Assembly: GCA_009778835.1 (NCBI GenBank)
Contig: WRFK01000046.1
Coordinates: 1 to 9,555 of the forward strand
Length of the DNA: 9,555 nt
Reading direction: 5' to 3'
DNA from: Spirochaetaceae bacterium
Lineage (GTDB): Bacteria > Spirochaetota > Spirochaetia > CADAEX01
The stretch's first letter is position 1. Each line of letters starts with the position of its first letter. The translations under genes and the position numbers were made by a program. The notes under the pieces are model-generated. The model was not told where the DNA came from, made no database searches, and saw nothing but the letters and a program-made list of their open reading frames with translations. Below, piece after piece: positions 7,559-9,555 of the stretch.

Positions 7559-7870
7559 TTATATCTGTGTATTAGTAATAGTTAAATCTTTACGAAGCAT
7601 GGAAGCAATAATCTCAGAAGGGGTTTGCCGCGTGGCTATTGCTTTTGCATTGAGAATTTTCGCAGTATTTTCATCAAGAACAACTACCTGCAAACCTTTG
7701 CGTGAAAAAAAACCTGTTCCATTAGGACCAAGTTTTGGGACAGTTTTTGTTAGATGCTCATCAAGGGCGTCATATTCTTCATCAGTCATATCGCGCATAG
7801 TTACTCCTATGTCTTCTTGGATATATCCATGCTTGAACGCTGATTGGACGAATAGAATTTTGTCTGCCAT
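7559..7870 (-). CDS. Antitoxin-like small protein, apparently fused to a toxin start remnant
   Basis: A 103-residue frame converging on pbpC, 41 bases away. Residues 25-103 resemble a family of small antitoxin-like proteins: an acidic start (MRDMTDEEYDALDE), a linker with a GPNGTGF turn, a strand-like segment (GLQVVVLDENTA) and a C-terminal helix (AIATRQTPSEIIASMLRKDL). Such proteins often follow a small toxin gene. Residues 1-24, with KILFVQSAFKHGYIQEDI, instead look like the first strand and helix of such a toxin. The frame therefore looks like a deletion joining toxin start to antitoxin. Translation could begin at the ATG at 7870, which has only a weak ribosome site but sits behind a clear promoter. 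It could also begin at the ATG at 7798, which has AGGAG five bases ahead and would give a 79-residue antitoxin. The product would be cytoplasmic and DNA- or toxin-binding by inference only. The family link is from memory, and no experimental function can be given. The coding call is fairly firm; the function is not. Confidence 0.75.
   Translation of the reverse strand: MADKILFVQSAFKHGYIQEDIGVTMRDMTDEEYDALDEHLTKTVPKLGPNGTGFFSRKGLQVVVLDENTAKILNAKAIATRQTPSEIIASMLRKDLTITNTQI
7796..7808 (-). promoter_or_regulatory. Internal ribosome binding site and start for the antitoxin part
   Basis: Read on the minus strand, AGGAG (7804-7808) lies five bases before an ATG (7796-7798), which is codon 25 of the 103-codon frame. 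This is far better than the GTGGA near the upstream ATG at 7870. It suggests the antitoxin was originally, and may still be, translated from 7798 as a 79-residue protein. Confidence 0.6.
7799..7870 (-). pseudogene. Remnant of a toxin gene 5' end (about 24 codons)
   Basis: The codons before the internal ATG encode MADKILFVQSAFKHGYIQED followed by IGVT. The pattern beta-strand, SAFKHG, acidic helix start is how I recall small toxins beginning in pairs whose partner has the MTDEEYDALDE start. The usual toxin body of roughly 60-70 more residues is absent. The remnant runs in frame into the antitoxin part. Promoter and first codons are kept upstream and the antitoxin ribosome site downstream, which suggests a single internal deletion. 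It might instead be a natural leader of the small protein. Confidence 0.4.
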
Positions 7871-7888
7871 TATTTTCCACTTGTATAA

Positions 7889-7917
7889 AAAATACTATAT
7901 AAAACCAGAGTTGTCAA
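7889..7917 (-). promoter_or_regulatory. Sigma-70-type promoter for the antitoxin-like gene
   Basis: On the minus strand there is a perfect TTGACA (7912-7917), a 17-base spacer and TATTTT (7889-7894, four of six matches to TATAAT). Transcription would start around 7882, giving a leader of roughly 12 bases before the ATG at 7870. The spacing and -35 box are textbook; the -10 box is weak, so autoregulation or modest activity is possible. Confidence 0.6.
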
Positions 7918-7924
7918 ACTGCTT

Positions 7925-7979
7925 TTTTGCCTTGCAACTTCCCAAAACTTGAAATAATCGCCTCAAACAGCAAGCAAAA
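7925..7979. repeat. Imperfect inverted repeat in the spacer behind the 514-residue gene
   Basis: TTTTGC (7925-7930) and TTGC (7932-7935), separated by one bulged C, can pair with GCAAAA (7974-7979) and GCAA (7970-7973). This gives ten pairs around a 34-base loop. It fills most of the gap between the two minus-strand genes. On the minus strand it ends in an A-run rather than a T-run, so it is not a normal terminator. It may be chance in AT-rich DNA. Confidence 0.25.
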
Positions 7980-7990
7980 TAATAGTTCAA

Positions 7991-9535
7991 TCACTTAACA
8001 GCAGCCAACTTAACCTCAAGAACACCATCGGTAATATTTACCTTAGCCAAACCATGTCTGTATAATTTAAGCGCTTCTTCAAAAATATCGTTACTCTTCA
8101 TAAAAAAAGGGAGAATGCAATCAAGCGAATAAAACAGCATCAAAGAAGATTTATAAGAACCTGCATCAGCGTCCGGCATTGACAGAGACTTCCACAGTTC
8201 TGTTTCCAGCAGCAGATCTTCTTTGCGTGTTGAATCAATTGCAGAAAAAATGGTTTCCGGAGATTCCGATAAAAATAAAAATTCATTCTGCACAATATAG
8301 TAAGGGGCAGATATTTTTACATTCCACATATTCAGGATCATGTTAAGAAAACCTGGCAACTTAATTTGGGAAACAGGGATGCTTGCCTTAGCAGCCGGCA
8401 CATCAGCAGCAGGTGAAAGTTTTTCAAATACCTCTTTACGTTTTTGTTCATCTGAAATTTGTAAAACAAAGAGAGGATAATCCCTTCCTTCAATTCCCAA
8501 TATTGCAAACTCTGTTCCTGTCCACGAAAAGAGCAAATCGCCAAGCCCTACTCCCAGAAAAATGCGGGAAGCCCTGTCTATCTGTCTTAAATTTACAGGC
8601 ATCTTTTGTGAAACAGCAATAGAAGCATTAAGAAGTTCTTCTATAGAGCCAATAGAAAGAATAGTGCTGTATTGGGTAATCGCAGGCAAGCGCTGTATAA
8701 GTGTTGGCATCTTTGAATCTCTTGTTATTAATTTATTAATATCTGCGTTACCAGAAGCGACATGGGATATAATAGAAAAATCTATTTTGTCCTCAATAAT
8801 TGATAATCCCATTTCGGCAAAATCCGCAAATTCAATATGCTTTAAAAATGAACCGGCCATTGGACTTGAAGCGGAAATCCATGAAACAACAGATTCGGAA
8901 GCAACAAGAAACCCTGCATCAAAATTATTGGAGACAAATATTTTCGGTGATTTTCTTCCTGGCTTGGCATTGCGGGATGTGCCATCAAAAACAGATTCAA
9001 AAAGTTTTAAATTATTTGAAATAATCAAAAGGTTTTTATATGGTTGTATAAAAATTACATTATCATCCGATACTCTGTATTCAAACCTGCTTTTTTTTCC
9101 TTTCTGAAGATTCGTAATTGCAAGCTTCCCTGCAATGTTTGGAAAAAAACGGATAAAATGAGATGCTATTCCAATATCCCAGGCTGCAAGAAATTTCCCA
9201 TCAAAAAACAAAGCCCCTTCCAATGCCCCTTTTCCAACATAACGCACCAATTTTTTTTCCAAAATGCCGCTACTTTTTATAGCGGAAACAGCAGGAAGAG
9301 AACTTGAGAAATATGGAGTTAACAGCATATCGGAAAAAGGTTCATGCGCAAGCAGTTTATCTGCCGTGTTTATAGGGTTGGGGATATGCGCATAAGCAAT
9401 AAAGGAATCGGGAATAACAGAATAAGGAGCAATTCTTCCGATAAATAATATGCCGGCAAATACCAAAGGTATTATAATAATACTCAAAAGCAAAACTAAT
9501 TTGAGTTTATTTTTCTTAACTCTTTTTATACTCAT
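7991..9535 (-). CDS. Membrane-anchored periplasmic protein, DUF3352-like, function unknown
   Basis: A 514-residue protein with a basic start (MSIKRVKKNK) and one hydrophobic segment at about 11-33 with no lipobox Cys, so it is predicted to be anchored in the inner membrane with the rest in the periplasm. The body resembles DUF3352-type proteins. It has two similar lobes. One runs about 98-184, with GALEGALFFDGKFLAAWDIG then NLLIISNNLKLFESVF. The other runs about 328-433, with GLGDLLFSWTGTEFAILGIE then EFLFLSESPETIFSAI. Each has a small hydrophobic beta pair and ends in a strand-turn-helix. No enzyme motif was recognised. The ATG at 9535 is followed at once by the basic/hydrophobic anchor. Only 20 bases upstream are visible, without a clear ribosome site, so the start is likely but not proven. 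The gene points toward the A2M-pbpC pair and is separated from it by the antitoxin-like gene. A role in the envelope is only inferred. It is certainly a real gene. Confidence 0.85.
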   Translation of the reverse strand: MSIKRVKKNKLKLVLLLSIIIIPLVFAGILFIGRIAPYSVIPDSFIAYAHIPNPINTADKLLAHEPFSDMLLTPYFSSSLPAVSAIKSSGILEKKLVRYVGKGALEGALFFDGKFLAAWDIGIASHFIRFFPNIAGKLAITNLQKGKKSRFEYRVSDDNVIFIQPYKNLLIISNNLKLFESVFDGTSRNAKPGRKSPKIFVSNNFDAGFLVASESVVSWISASSPMAGSFLKHIEFADFAEMGLSIIEDKIDFSIISHVASGNADINKLITRDSKMPTLIQRLPAITQYSTILSIGSIEELLNASIAVSQKMPVNLRQIDRASRIFLGVGLGDLLFSWTGTEFAILGIEGRDYPLFVLQISDEQKRKEVFEKLSPAADVPAAKASIPVSQIKLPGFLNMILNMWNVKISAPYYIVQNEFLFLSESPETIFSAIDSTRKEDLLLETELWKSLSMPDADAGSYKSSLMLFYSLDCILPFFMKSNDIFEEALKLYRHGLAKVNITDGVLEVKLAAVK

Positions 9536-9555
9536 TATTGAATATTTTCACATAT

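Noticed and set aside
7533..7952. A 139-codon open frame on the plus strand
   Set aside because: It lies antisense across the antitoxin-like gene and its promoter. Its sequence shows no domain pattern, whereas the minus-strand frame has a promoter, a ribosome site and a family resemblance.
8562..9107. A 181-codon open frame on the plus strand
   Set aside because: It is fully antisense to the 514-residue minus-strand gene, has no recognisable protein features, and the minus-strand frame has the membrane anchor and domain pattern of a real protein.
1..9555. Search for CRISPR arrays, tRNA or rRNA genes, insertion sequences and phage genes
   Set aside because: No regularly spaced repeats, no tRNA-like folds, no transposase or integrase motifs and no terminal repeats with target duplications were seen by eye.

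Overview
The window is AT-rich, gene-dense bacterial DNA from an organism with a Gram-negative-type (diderm) envelope. Two features show this: an alpha-2-macroglobulin (A2M) of the bacterial envelope type, and directly behind it a penicillin-binding protein 1C (PBP1C). The phylum cannot be fixed from the sequence. The long A2M architecture and the small antitoxin-like protein recall spirochaetes such as Treponema and Bacteroidetes-like lineages, but that is recollection rather than a search result.

Layout. (1) Bases 2-5086 (+) are one uninterrupted frame encoding the C-terminal 1694 residues of a long A2M. Its real start lies left of the window, and the first in-frame ATG at 479 is internal. 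(2) Bases 5087-5198 are a 112-base spacer with weak alternative hairpins and no gene. (3) Bases 5199-7517 (+) are a complete pbpC of 772 codons. (4) An 8-bp perfect inverted repeat overlaps the pbpC stop, and the genes to its right point the other way. (5) Bases 7559-7870 (-) are a 103-codon frame. Its last ~79 residues look like a small antitoxin, and its first ~24 look like the start of a toxin whose body is gone. A clear promoter precedes it and a strong internal ribosome binding site precedes the antitoxin part. (6) Bases 7871-7990 hold that promoter and an imperfect inverted repeat. (7) Bases 7991-9535 (-) encode a 514-residue membrane-anchored protein resembling DUF3352-type envelope proteins.

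How the genes work together. A2M and PBP1C are a known pair in many Gram-negative bacteria. The A2M is thought to trap foreign proteases that enter the periplasm, and PBP1C is thought to repair peptidoglycan. Both proteins keep their key motifs here: the CLEQ thioester in A2M, and the GT51 glutamate and SxxK/SxN/KTG set in PBP1C. The 514-residue protein also faces the periplasm by prediction, but it is divergent in orientation and nothing in the sequence links it functionally to the pair. The antitoxin-like gene looks like debris of a toxin-antitoxin locus. It is the most unusual item in an otherwise fairly ordinary region. No RNA genes, CRISPR arrays, insertion sequences or phage genes were seen.
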